From: a virus
DNA length: 64,000 nt
Virus record (IMG/VR): IMGVR_UViG_3300049596_000679
Location: 21,941 to 85,940 of that record
Reading direction: 5' to 3' (one strand)
Shown: piece after piece, positions 25,436-32,874 of the stretch
Position numbering within the stretch: position 1 is the first letter of the stretch
How the letters are laid out: each line of letters opens with the position of its first letter
Position numbers and translations under genes: made by a program
The notes under the pieces: generated by a model
Seen by the model: the letters and a program-made list of their open reading frames with translations, nothing else
Told to the model about the DNA's origin: nothing
The model's database searches: none

Positions 25436-25680
25436 TGGCATTATCACAAACAGATAAAAAAGAAATTGAAACTTTAATTCGAAAAGAAATGAAAGATTTT
25501 TTGGGATCTACTACTGCCAAACAATTTGAAGATAAATTAATTGAGAAAGTCTCTAAAGACATGAAAAGAGGTAAACTAGAAGGTGATATTAAAGATATCG
25601 TTGTGAAATCGTTCAGAGAATTTTTCACAATGATGTTCCACCAAAGAAGTTTCTGGGAATCTAAATTTAGAAGTTCATAA
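25435..25680 (+). CDS. Conserved-looking helical phage protein, 81 residues
   Basis: Entirely helical and charged: starts MALSQTDKKEIETLIRKEMK and ends with an aromatic/basic 'MMFHQRSFWESKFRSS'. No named family. Coupled by one-base overlaps to genes on both sides, in a block of putative virion proteins, so it may be a small head or internal component. Confidence 0.55.
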   Translation: MALSQTDKKEIETLIRKEMKDFLGSTTAKQFEDKLIEKVSKDMKRGKLEGDIKDIVVKSFREFFTMMFHQRSFWESKFRSS

Positions 25681-26456
25681 TGGAAGATATAACCGCAAAA
25701 ATTAGAGATATTATATCTAGTGAAACTTCGGGTAATGCTGAGGCTAGAACAAATGCGTTAAAGGGGTTAAAAAATGTTAAAGAAAATGATGAGGGGGAAA
25801 AAAGAAATGCTCCACAAGATTATTTAAAAGACCCAAATGGGTTAAAGTTGGTTTTTGAATTAGCAAAACAAAAAAAAACTAATAAGACGACAATAAGAAG
25901 AGAGATAAAGAAATTATTAAAAAATCCTGAAGAGATTAATTATTTTTTAAATTCAATACTTTCATTCGTTAAATCTAAAAAAGGTAACGATAAGGAAGAA
26001 ACTAAAGAAATGACAGGGTCAGGTAGTGCGGGTGGTTATTCTGCTCCGTTATTTGGTCGTGAAATGAAAGAAAGTGTTTGTAAGATTTGTGGTATGAAAA
26101 ACTGCAAATGTCAGGACAAAAAACATGGTAATACACCAAGAAGAGAAACAAAAGAAGCCACAGGATCGGCATCATCAGGTCAATACTCAGGACCCTCGAT
26201 ATGGGCAAAGTCAACCAACAAAAAAGATTGGGGACCAAAACGTAAAACACAAATACCTGGAGGTAAGTTTGTTCAAGTTAAGAAAAAATGTAAAAAGTTT
26301 CCTTACTGTAATCAGGGGGATATTAACGCACTTAGAATCTTTGAAAACGAGACTCTTTCGAAAGTAATAAACGATTTATCAGATAGATACCAAATTCATG
26401 AAGATTTCATAAAAGAAATAATCTTCAACGAAATGTCAAAAAGGAATTTAATGTGA
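25680..26456 (+). CDS. Putative virion protein with repeated TGSxSxGxYSxP motif
   Basis: 258 residues. After a helical N-terminal half come two copies of a motif, 'EMTGSGSAGGYSAPLFG' (~105) and 'EATGSASSGQYSGPSIW' (~160), separated by a Cys cluster 'CKICGMKNCKCQ'. A basic Cys-containing segment 'KKKCKKFPYCNQGD' and a helical tail follow. The repeated motif is probably a short interaction element, perhaps for head or core assembly. Function not recognised; virion role inferred from position and from translational coupling with the gene upstream. Confidence 0.5.
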   Translation: MEDITAKIRDIISSETSGNAEARTNALKGLKNVKENDEGEKRNAPQDYLKDPNGLKLVFELAKQKKTNKTTIRREIKKLLKNPEEINYFLNSILSFVKSKKGNDKEETKEMTGSGSAGGYSAPLFGREMKESVCKICGMKNCKCQDKKHGNTPRRETKEATGSASSGQYSGPSIWAKSTNKKDWGPKRKTQIPGGKFVQVKKKCKKFPYCNQGDINALRIFENETLSKVINDLSDRYQIHEDFIKEIIFNEMSKRNLM

Positions 26457-26464
26457 TATTTATT
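26457..26464 (+). promoter_or_regulatory. Candidate late-promoter motif TATTTATT
   Basis: TATTTATT 14 nt before the ATG at 26479, starting at the stop codon of the preceding gene. Confidence 0.5.
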
Positions 26465-26478
26465 AAATAAAAATAACT

Positions 26479-28320
26479 ATGAACTATTATTTGAAAAATA
26501 AAATCCAAAAACTTATTAATGAAACTTTGGAGGACAAAGCGAATGAAGTGATGGAAAAATTAAAATTTAACAAACCTGGCAGTTCTTTTGATTATGTTGA
26601 AGAGGGAGAAATGTGTGAATCATGCGGCGGAGAAATGACAGAAGGTGAATGTATGGAATGTGGTAATATGTATGAAGGAGAAATGTGTGAATCATGTGGT
26701 GGAGAAATGACAGAAGGAGAAACGTGTGAATCATGTGGTGGAGAAATGAGAGAACAGAATCCAAAAAGGGATTGGGGTAGTGTAGGTACGGGAGCCGCTG
26801 CAGGAGGATTGTATGGTGCCTCGACAGGAGCGGCTATAGGATCTGTTGTACCTGTAGTTGGTACCGCAGTAGGTGCTGCATTAGGTGCTGCATTAGGTGC
26901 CGCAACAGGCGCCGCGGCAGGATTATTATACAGTTCTAAAGGTTCTTATGACGGTGTTAAAAAAATATTTGACGCTTGTAATAAAAGTGGTATGGGTAAA
27001 TCAACCATGAATGGAAGTACGTTAGATTCAATATCAAAAAGTCTTTACGATGCGGTTAGAGTATGGACCGGAACTGATGAAGACGCTATCAAAGACGCTC
27101 TAAGTCAACTTAAAACAATTCCTGACTTTTGTAGTGTTATTAAAAGATATGAGGAAAATTATCCTGGAGAAAATTTACTTGATGACTTAGACGGTGATAT
27201 TGATACTGATAGTGAGTGGAATGAATATGTTTATTTACCATTATTGGCAGCAAAAAGAAAATCTGAAGAACTTGGTAAAAAGTCAGGTGGATCAATAAGA
27301 GAAAATGACGAAATGGATTTTGAAACTCCTATAAGAGATGCTATTAGATCTCATAAAGGTAAATTTAGAACTCCTATGAGAGATGCTATAAGATCTAATA
27401 AAGGTAAATTTAAAACTCCTATGAGAGATGCTATGGCTATGAGATCTCGTAAAAACAGACATAATGATTTTGAAGATGACATGAACGAAGTTGAGTTGGA
27501 TGAAAAATTATACGGAAACCAAAAAAGAATTGATAAGAACCATAATGGAAGATTAGATTCGCAGGACTTCAAAATGTTAAGAAAAAAAGAAGATGTAAAT
27601 GAAAATGTGTTCTATGAATTAACAACTGCAGTAAATGGCAAAAGAGAAAAACTTTTATTTAATGAAAGTCAGTTTGAAGAAATGATTGAGAATATTGTTT
27701 TAAAAGAAGAAAGTAAATTCAATAAAGGTAAGACACCGGCTGGATATGCTGAATATGAAAGATCTATTAAAACGTCAAAAAAAAATGAAGAAGGTTATAT
27801 GAAAGATTTGTCCAAAAAAATGAAAGATTATTTGAAAGACGGATCTAAAGGTAAATATGAAATGTCACCAAAACATTTTCCAAAAGGAAATGGTGAATTA
27901 GAAGAAATGTCTAAAAAGGCTTATGTTGCTTCAGGAGCAATTGAGGATTATATTGATAACTTTACTGCCGCTGGTTTAGAAAACTTAGATTATGATGAAA
28001 TCCATCCTGATGAAGATTGGGTAACTGACAACGTTGTTGGGTCTTCAAGAACGGGTAATAATCCTGAATGGGCAAACGCAGTTGAGACACCAAATAACGA
28101 GAAGAGAAATAAGATTAGAAAAGATAATTTATTGGCTAAAATTAAACGTAAGGCTTACAATAAAGCGCCTCAACCTGTTGTTACTGACAAATCAGGTGAA
28201 AATGCGGGGGATAAAATTATGGCTAAGTTAGAATCTATTGACGAAAAGAAAAAACAAAAAATCAATGAGGACTATACACGTATTATGAGTTTAATGTCTT
28301 ATAAGAAAAACACTCAATAA
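26479..28320 (+). CDS. Multidomain internal/ejected protein: Cys knuckles, Gly/Ala stretch, annexin-like repeat, EF-hand-like loop
   Basis: 613 residues. The N terminus has I-N-E at 13-15. Residues ~43-93 hold three 'CESCGGEMTEGE' knuckles. Residues ~100-152 are a Gly/Ala-rich hydrophobic stretch able to enter a membrane. At ~190-262 lies an annexin-like repeat with 'WTGTDEDAIKDAL' and 'ENLLDDLDGDI'. Residues ~281-324 are three repeats of 'TPMRDAIRSNKGKF'. At ~351-362 is an EF-hand-like loop 'DKNHNGRLDSQD'. The remainder is charged and helical. The ensemble suggests a calcium- and membrane-interacting protein delivered from the virion. It shares the annexin-like part with the proteins at 52888 and 61099. 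Confidence 0.65.
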   Translation: MNYYLKNKIQKLINETLEDKANEVMEKLKFNKPGSSFDYVEEGEMCESCGGEMTEGECMECGNMYEGEMCESCGGEMTEGETCESCGGEMREQNPKRDWGSVGTGAAAGGLYGASTGAAIGSVVPVVGTAVGAALGAALGAATGAAAGLLYSSKGSYDGVKKIFDACNKSGMGKSTMNGSTLDSISKSLYDAVRVWTGTDEDAIKDALSQLKTIPDFCSVIKRYEENYPGENLLDDLDGDIDTDSEWNEYVYLPLLAAKRKSEELGKKSGGSIRENDEMDFETPIRDAIRSHKGKFRTPMRDAIRSNKGKFKTPMRDAMAMRSRKNRHNDFEDDMNEVELDEKLYGNQKRIDKNHNGRLDSQDFKMLRKKEDVNENVFYELTTAVNGKREKLLFNESQFEEMIENIVLKEESKFNKGKTPAGYAEYERSIKTSKKNEEGYMKDLSKKMKDYLKDGSKGKYEMSPKHFPKGNGELEEMSKKAYVASGAIEDYIDNFTAAGLENLDYDEIHPDEDWVTDNVVGSSRTGNNPEWANAVETPNNEKRNKIRKDNLLAKIKRKAYNKAPQPVVTDKSGENAGDKIMAKLESIDEKKKQKINEDYTRIMSLMSYKKNTQ

Positions 28321-28348
28321 TTTACAATTACATAATTAGGTATTATCA

Positions 28349-28383
28349 TTGTCCATAGGTATTAATCTATGGACAATTTTTTT
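28349..28383 (+). terminator. Terminator hairpin containing the next gene's start codon
   Basis: Perfect 10-bp stem TTGTCCATAG (28349-28358) with CTATGGACAA (28367-28376), 8-nt loop, then seven T. The ATG of the next gene (28369-28371) lies in the 3' arm. The hairpin can both end the upstream transcript and hide the start codon. Confidence 0.8.
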
Positions 28384-28836
28384 AACTACATATCAAAACA
28401 ATTAAAACAGGAGGATATTGAGATTTGGTTTAACATCAACAATATCATTCCTGAGAAGATGGAATTATATTACGATTTCTCTATATCCATACATAAATTA
28501 ATTCTAGATACTTATCTTGGTGATGACGATGGTTTTAATGAAACCAAAGTATCAATGACCGAAGAAGATAAGAATAAACACTTTGATTGGTGTTGGGATA
28601 AAACAATAGATAGTTTTAATTTGGAAAACATAACCTTCAACAAAAGGGGAGATCATTATGATCACTTCCAATCATTTTTTTCTGAAATATATTATAATCA
28701 GGTTGATAAAAAAATTAAAGATTCTATTAATGTTTTCTTTAGAGATGTGTTTGACTTAGAAAAACCATTTACCCAATCTGATTTAGATATGATACTTAAT
28801 ATTTACAGGAGTTTGGATAAAAATTTGGTGTTATAG
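28369..28836 (+). CDS. Hypothetical phage protein, 155 residues
   Basis: Soluble and acidic/aromatic. Motifs: 'KNKHFDWCWDKTIDSFN', 'GDHYDHFQSFFSEIYYNQ'. The pattern looks like a conserved protein of large phages but no function is known to me. Its start codon is inside a terminator-like stem, so expression may depend on transcription starting within or just before the hairpin, or on hairpin melting. Confidence 0.6.
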   Translation: MDNFFNYISKQLKQEDIEIWFNINNIIPEKMELYYDFSISIHKLILDTYLGDDDGFNETKVSMTEEDKNKHFDWCWDKTIDSFNLENITFNKRGDHYDHFQSFFSEIYYNQVDKKIKDSINVFFRDVFDLEKPFTQSDLDMILNIYRSLDKNLVL

Positions 28837-28900
28837 TATTTACTAAGGTAAGTTAGTGGGGTATAATTAAATTACATAAACAATAAAATACATTTAAAAA

Positions 28901-29074
28901 ATGGAAACGTTAGAACAAATTAAAACACTAGTTGAACTATTAAGTGCTGACACGACTAAGTTTTTTGCAGGAAATAAAAGTGCAGGAACAAGAGCAAGAA
29001 AAACATCTCAAGAATTAAAAGCATTATTGCAAACATTAAGAGGTGAAATCTTAGATTCTAAGAAAAATGACTAA
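28901..29074 (+). CDS. Histone H1-like protein of the Hc1 family
   Basis: 57 residues, starting METLEQIKTLVELLSADTTK. The core 'FFAGNKSAGTRARKTSQELK' followed by 'ALLQTLRGEILDSKK' closely matches the short Hc1/H1-like proteins of Bacteroidota. In those proteins 'K(F/Y)xxGNKxAGTRxRKxxQELK' is the hallmark. It should bind and compact DNA. In a phage it could condense the genome or alter the host nucleoid. The stop overlaps the next ATG by 8 nt. Recognised by eye; the acquisition from a host is inferred. Confidence 0.8.
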   Translation: METLEQIKTLVELLSADTTKFFAGNKSAGTRARKTSQELKALLQTLRGEILDSKKND

Positions 29075-29261
29075 TATTGATACTTTATATCTTTTTATGT
29101 TCATTTTTTCAGCTCTCTCAGTTTTTAGAGTTGTTGTAAAATTTATATTTTCCCTATTACAAACTTTACCTGAAAGATTGGTGATGAGTAATAGGGAAAT
29201 ATTATTCCAAGGTGTTTCATTGTCTTATGTTATAACTTACACAATACAAAATTTTTTATGA
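29067..29261 (+). CDS. Small membrane protein, 64 residues
   Basis: Two hydrophobic stretches: 'LYLFMFIFSALSVFRVVVKF' and a C-terminal 'LFQGVSLSYVITYTI'. No family recognised. Coupled to the Hc1-like gene upstream and, by ATGA, to the gene downstream. A holin is conceivable from size and topology, but nothing specific supports it. Confidence 0.55.
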   Translation: MTNIDTLYLFMFIFSALSVFRVVVKFIFSLLQTLPERLVMSNREILFQGVSLSYVITYTIQNFL

Positions 29262-29686
29262 GTTTTTTTACCGAATTTAATACTTTATCACCATACTTAC
29301 AATCCGTAAGAAAGTTGAAAACATACCTGTCATTTGACATACATTTTCCTAACACATGGAAAATACCAAAAAAGTTTGTTGATGAAGAAACGTTATTAGA
29401 AAATGAATCTACTGAAACAGGTAAAAGATTCTTTTCATTTGTTAGTACCTTTAATGAAAAAGAGGTTGAGAAGATTATTAACAATCTCAGAAACATTATT
29501 AAATATAATAAAGAAAGAGAGGAAAAGGATAAACTGTTCCAAACCAAAGTTAATGAGTTAAAATCTATTTTTGAAAAACAAAATTTAGATAATCTACAAG
29601 CATTAAAATTTGAAATTTCCGATGATCAAAAAATTGAATTAGAAGATGGAGAAGAAAATACAAACCCAGTTAGAAACTCAAATTGA
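29258..29686 (+). CDS. Hypothetical protein, 142 residues
   Basis: Soluble. Starts MSFFTEFNTLSPYLQSVRKL, has 'SFDIHFPNTWKIPKKFV' and a helical coiled C-terminal half with 'NEKEVEKIINNLRNIIKYNK'. Appears to be a conserved phage unknown. Overlaps the next gene by 41 nt. Confidence 0.6.
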   Translation: MSFFTEFNTLSPYLQSVRKLKTYLSFDIHFPNTWKIPKKFVDEETLLENESTETGKRFFSFVSTFNEKEVEKIINNLRNIIKYNKEREEKDKLFQTKVNELKSIFEKQNLDNLQALKFEISDDQKIELEDGEENTNPVRNSN

Positions 29687-29846
29687 GTGGTTAAATAATG
29701 AATTGGAAAAAGATAAGATTGAAGTTGAAAGAAATAAAAGTAAATTTATCAATCAAATCAAAAAATTAAAGAAAGAAGACATTGTAAAAGTCAATGTTGA
29801 GAAAATGACATTATGGAAGAGAATAAAGAAAGTATTGTTGGGATAA
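29646..29846 (+). CDS. Coiled-coil protein, 66 residues
   Basis: Almost entirely helical and charged (QTQLETQIEWLNNELEKDKI) with a basic tail 'WKRIKKVLLG'. It overlaps the 3' end of the preceding gene and the 5' end of the following gene. Could be an adaptor; no family. Confidence 0.5.
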   Translation: MEKKIQTQLETQIEWLNNELEKDKIEVERNKSKFINQIKKLKKEDIVKVNVEKMTLWKRIKKVLLG

Positions 29847-30124
29847 TGGAAAAATTGGCAATGATTACAGATGCTACCCAATCTTTATTTCCCGATGGTA
29901 AAACGGCAATAGTATTTGAATTACCGGAAGTTGATTTTAAAGAAGTCCAAAAAAACTTTAGAGAAATTGATAGTAACTATACTAAATTTAAAATTGATCT
30001 TTCAGGTGTTGAGGTAATATTCATATTAGAGAATTCATATGAAGAAGAAAAACCAATTGAAGAACCTATTGTTGTTAAAAAAGAAGGGTTTATTAAAAGA
30101 TTAATAAAAAATTATTTAAAATAA
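29813..30124 (+). CDS. Hypothetical protein, 103 residues
   Basis: Alpha/beta pattern with 'GKTAIVFELPEVDFKEVQKN' and 'FKIDLSGVEVIFIL', then an acidic stretch and a basic end 'FIKRLIKNYLK'. Not a P-loop despite 'DGKTA'. It ends one base before the convergent minus-strand gene. Confidence 0.55.
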   Translation: MEENKESIVGIMEKLAMITDATQSLFPDGKTAIVFELPEVDFKEVQKNFREIDSNYTKFKIDLSGVEVIFILENSYEEEKPIEEPIVVKKEGFIKRLIKNYLK

Positions 30125-30760
30125 CTATCTTTTATATGTTGTGTAAGTCCTATACAACTTTGATTTAGGGATTCCCCCTTTTTCTAAAATATCATAAATG
30201 TATTTCTTTTGTGATTTACTTGAGTCAGGAACCAATATACAATCCATTCTATTTTTATCCTGTAGAAATTTACTTAGTACGTCAAGGAATCTACCAGATT
30301 CATTAACGGACTTCAAAGAGAAACAATTAAACTTATCTTCATTTTGAACCACAATCTTATTGTTAATTTTAGACACAAGTTTTAACCCATCTTTAGGTAG
30401 ATAGTTTTTAACAAACTTATCAAATGAAATTTTAGATGAGGTTTGTATATCGTAAATTAACTCCTCAACTAATAATTCAGAAACAGAAAGTATTGTATAA
30501 TCCCTATTATCCAACTCCACTTTTATTTGACGACCTAGTTCATCCTTAATAAAGTATAAGTTAAAATTTTTAGAATCCTTTTCAAGTAAACCAATTTCAA
30601 ATGAACAAGATTTGCCGTTTTCAAATAAGGTGTTGAATCTAATGTCCTTATTACCTATTATTTTACCATCGTAGAACTTTTTGGCGTTCTCGTAAGTCTT
30701 AAACGACTTTATTATTTTTTTTCTTTCTTTATTTTTGAATAGTACGATTAAATAGCTCAT
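30125..30760 (-). CDS. Hypothetical protein, 211 residues
   Basis: Soluble, Lys/Asn-rich, alpha/beta. Starts MSYLIVLFKNKERKKIIKSF; later 'GRFLDVLSKFLQDKNRMDCI' and a basic end. No family recognised. It is a single minus-strand gene facing the DnaJ gene back to back, and neither promoter motif class is clear in the 45-bp divergent gap. Confidence 0.6.
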   Translation of the reverse strand: MSYLIVLFKNKERKKIIKSFKTYENAKKFYDGKIIGNKDIRFNTLFENGKSCSFEIGLLEKDSKNFNLYFIKDELGRQIKVELDNRDYTILSVSELLVEELIYDIQTSSKISFDKFVKNYLPKDGLKLVSKINNKIVVQNEDKFNCFSLKSVNESGRFLDVLSKFLQDKNRMDCILVPDSSKSQKKYIYDILEKGGIPKSKLYRTYTTYKR

Positions 30761-30805
30761 AATATTGATTACTCTTTAATTAAGTATATTAATTTTTTTT
30801 TATAA

Positions 30806-31714
30806 ATGAATAATGACAACTATTATAAGGTTTTAGGTGTTGACGAAAAGGCAACACAAGAAGACATTAAGAAAGCATATAGAAACCTAGCAAAAGAAAA
30901 TCATCCCGATAAAGGTGGGGATGAGGAGACGTTTAAAAATATCTCAGCGGCTTATGATACTATTGGGGACGAAAATAAACGAAAACAATACGACAATCAA
31001 CGGAGTAACCCATTCGGTAGTAATTTTGCCGATATGTTTCATTCATTTAATCAACAACGACAAAGACAAGATACACATACTAGTGTTATTACGGTGAACA
31101 TAGGAGTGTTGGATTCATATTTAAGTAGGAATAAACAAATTACATATAAAAGAAAGACTAGTTGTAATGTTTGTAGTGGATCGGGAGGGGAGAAGAAGGT
31201 ATGTACTACCTGTAATGGTGTTGGTAGTGTTATGAAACAAATGGGTACGGGTATGTTCGTACAAGTTGTTAATATGAGTTGTGAAACTTGCTCAGGTACT
31301 GGTAAAATTACTATAAACGCTTGTTATTCGTGTAATGGATCGGAGACTAAAGATGAGATGAAAACATTGGATGTTAAAATACCTCATGGGTTAGAGGATG
31401 GTCAGTTCATAAGAATGTCAAATGTTGGTGATTTTAGAAATGGTAGATTTGGGGATTTGGTAATAAGGGTTAATTTGATGGAAGAAAATGGTTTCTTTAA
31501 GAACGGACCACATTTAATATATAACTCTTATTTAAACTATGAAGATCTTATAAAAGAGCATATAAACATACCTCATCCTAGTGGTGAGTTAAATATAAAA
31601 TTACCTAAATTATTTGATTCCTCAAAACCTTTAAGGGTTAAAGGTAAAGGATTTAGGGTGGATCAAATTGGGGATCTATTAATTAATCGGATTGTTAGGT
31701 TTGAAAGACCTTAA
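30806..31714 (+). CDS. dnaJ: DnaJ (Hsp40) co-chaperone
   Basis: 302 residues with a complete class A layout: J domain with H-P-D ('ENHPDKGGDEETF', residues ~30-42), a short G/F region (NPFGSNFADMF), four C-x-x-C-x-G zinc repeats (CNVC, CTTC, CETC, CYSC) and two C-terminal beta domains. It stimulates host DnaK and probably helps fold virion proteins or remodel replication complexes. It is shorter than bacterial DnaJ (~375), mainly in the G/F and C-terminal parts. Phage DnaJ with intact zinc fingers suggests a functional chaperone. Confidence 0.9.
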   Translation: MNNDNYYKVLGVDEKATQEDIKKAYRNLAKENHPDKGGDEETFKNISAAYDTIGDENKRKQYDNQRSNPFGSNFADMFHSFNQQRQRQDTHTSVITVNIGVLDSYLSRNKQITYKRKTSCNVCSGSGGEKKVCTTCNGVGSVMKQMGTGMFVQVVNMSCETCSGTGKITINACYSCNGSETKDEMKTLDVKIPHGLEDGQFIRMSNVGDFRNGRFGDLVIRVNLMEENGFFKNGPHLIYNSYLNYEDLIKEHINIPHPSGELNIKLPKLFDSSKPLRVKGKGFRVDQIGDLLINRIVRFERP

Positions 31715-31887
31715 AATAAGGACATGATATCTTTATATAAAGCGATTGCACCATAGATTGATAGGGCAAACATAATACCACCAGTGATAAAAACAAATTT
31801 TTGTGTTTTACCTGTTGTTTGATTACACTTTTTACATCCTGTTACTTGTGTTGCTTCTGTTTTGTTGTTGTATATTTCTTCTTCCAT
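31711..31887 (-). CDS. 58-residue membrane protein with C-x-x-C
   Basis: The frame reads MEEEIYNNKTEATQVTGCKK, then C-N-Q, a Lys-rich turn and one membrane segment 'FVFITGGIMFALSIYGAIAL', ending KDIMSLF. C-K-K-C may bind metal. It is convergent with dnaJ and overlaps its stop by 4 bp. Function unknown. Confidence 0.6.
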   Translation of the reverse strand: MEEEIYNNKTEATQVTGCKKCNQTTGKTQKFVFITGGIMFALSIYGAIALYKDIMSLF

Positions 31888-31947
31888 AATTTTTTGTTAT
31901 AATAATAATTATACATTAAAACAATTTATAAGTGAATAATTTTTGAA

Positions 31948-31978
31948 TTGACATATCATCATATAATTCCTATATTTC
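31948..31978 (+). promoter_or_regulatory. Bacteroidota-type promoter, one mismatch
   Basis: TTG at 31948-31950, 20 nt, TATATTTC at 31971-31978. The ATG of the Dam-like gene is 13 nt downstream. Confidence 0.5.
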
Positions 31979-31991
31979 TAATAAAAAAACT

Positions 31992-32831
31992 ATGTTATCA
32001 TATATTGGAGGAAAAAGTAAGATAGGAAAGTGGATAGTCCCTTTCTATGATAAAGATATGGAAACATATGTTGAAACATTTGGTGGGATGTTTTGGTGTT
32101 TCTTTAATATGGATCTAAGTCAGTTCCCAAATCTAAAGAAAGTTGTGTATAATGACTTCAACCCACTTAACCATAATTTATTTGAATGTATTAAGAATCC
32201 TGAAAGATTATTGGAATCAATCAACGCAATCCCATGTCAACAATTTGGTGTGGAAATTACACCATCAATATATAAAGAACAATTTATCAGCTTTCAGGCT
32301 GAAATATTTGATGAAAATTTCAGGGTAGAACCTGGTAATTATGATGTTGCAGCTAAATATGCGTATATTTTAACACAAGTGTTCTCAGGATCTAAACCTG
32401 AAAAAAGTTCTTTCATTGACTTAAAGGGTAAGTACAAATCTAAATACTTAACATTCCGAGATAAATTAATGAAACCTGATTGGGTTGAACATTTTTTAAG
32501 AATAAGTGATGTTGAGAATATGGATTTTGCTGAGGTGATTGAAAAGTATGATTCACCAACAACTTACTTCTATGTGGATCCACCATATTGGAAGACTGAA
32601 AACTATTATTCTAATCACGATTTTGATAGGGAAGACCACGAGAGACTTTCAAAGTCATTAATAAATATGGAAGGTAAATTTAGTTTATCGTACTATGATT
32701 TTGAATTATTACACGAATGGTTTCCTGAAGATCAGTACAAATGGGAGAAAAAAGAGTTCGCTAAAGCGGCAGCAGCAAAAAAGGGAACAAAACAAAACAT
32801 GGGTGAGGAATTATTAATAATGAATTACTAA
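31992..32831 (+). CDS. Dam-like DNA adenine N6-methyltransferase (D12 class)
   Basis: 279 residues. N-terminal 'MLSYIGGKSKIGKWIVPFY' plus 'VETFGGMFW' form the SAM-binding motif; catalytic motif D-P-P-Y-W ('YFYVDPPYWKTENYY') lies near residue 195. The order is alpha-class as in Dam. It methylates adenine in DNA, protecting phage DNA from host restriction or marking it for replication or packaging. No cognate nuclease gene is adjacent. Confidence 0.85.
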   Translation: MLSYIGGKSKIGKWIVPFYDKDMETYVETFGGMFWCFFNMDLSQFPNLKKVVYNDFNPLNHNLFECIKNPERLLESINAIPCQQFGVEITPSIYKEQFISFQAEIFDENFRVEPGNYDVAAKYAYILTQVFSGSKPEKSSFIDLKGKYKSKYLTFRDKLMKPDWVEHFLRISDVENMDFAEVIEKYDSPTTYFYVDPPYWKTENYYSNHDFDREDHERLSKSLINMEGKFSLSYYDFELLHEWFPEDQYKWEKKEFAKAAAAKKGTKQNMGEELLIMNY

Positions 32832-32853
32832 TCATTTTTTTATACTATTCGAA

Positions 32854-32861
32854 TATTTATA
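32854..32861 (+). promoter_or_regulatory. Candidate late-promoter motif TATTTATA
   Basis: TATTTATA 13 nt before the ATG at 32875. The following 'ttaaaaac' is shared with the site at 61078. Confidence 0.5.
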
Positions 32862-32874
32862 TTAAAAACTTATT

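Noticed and set aside
29813-30124. 'DGKTA' as a possible P-loop
   Set aside because: No preceding glycine-rich loop and no Walker B; the protein is too small for a P-loop ATPase.
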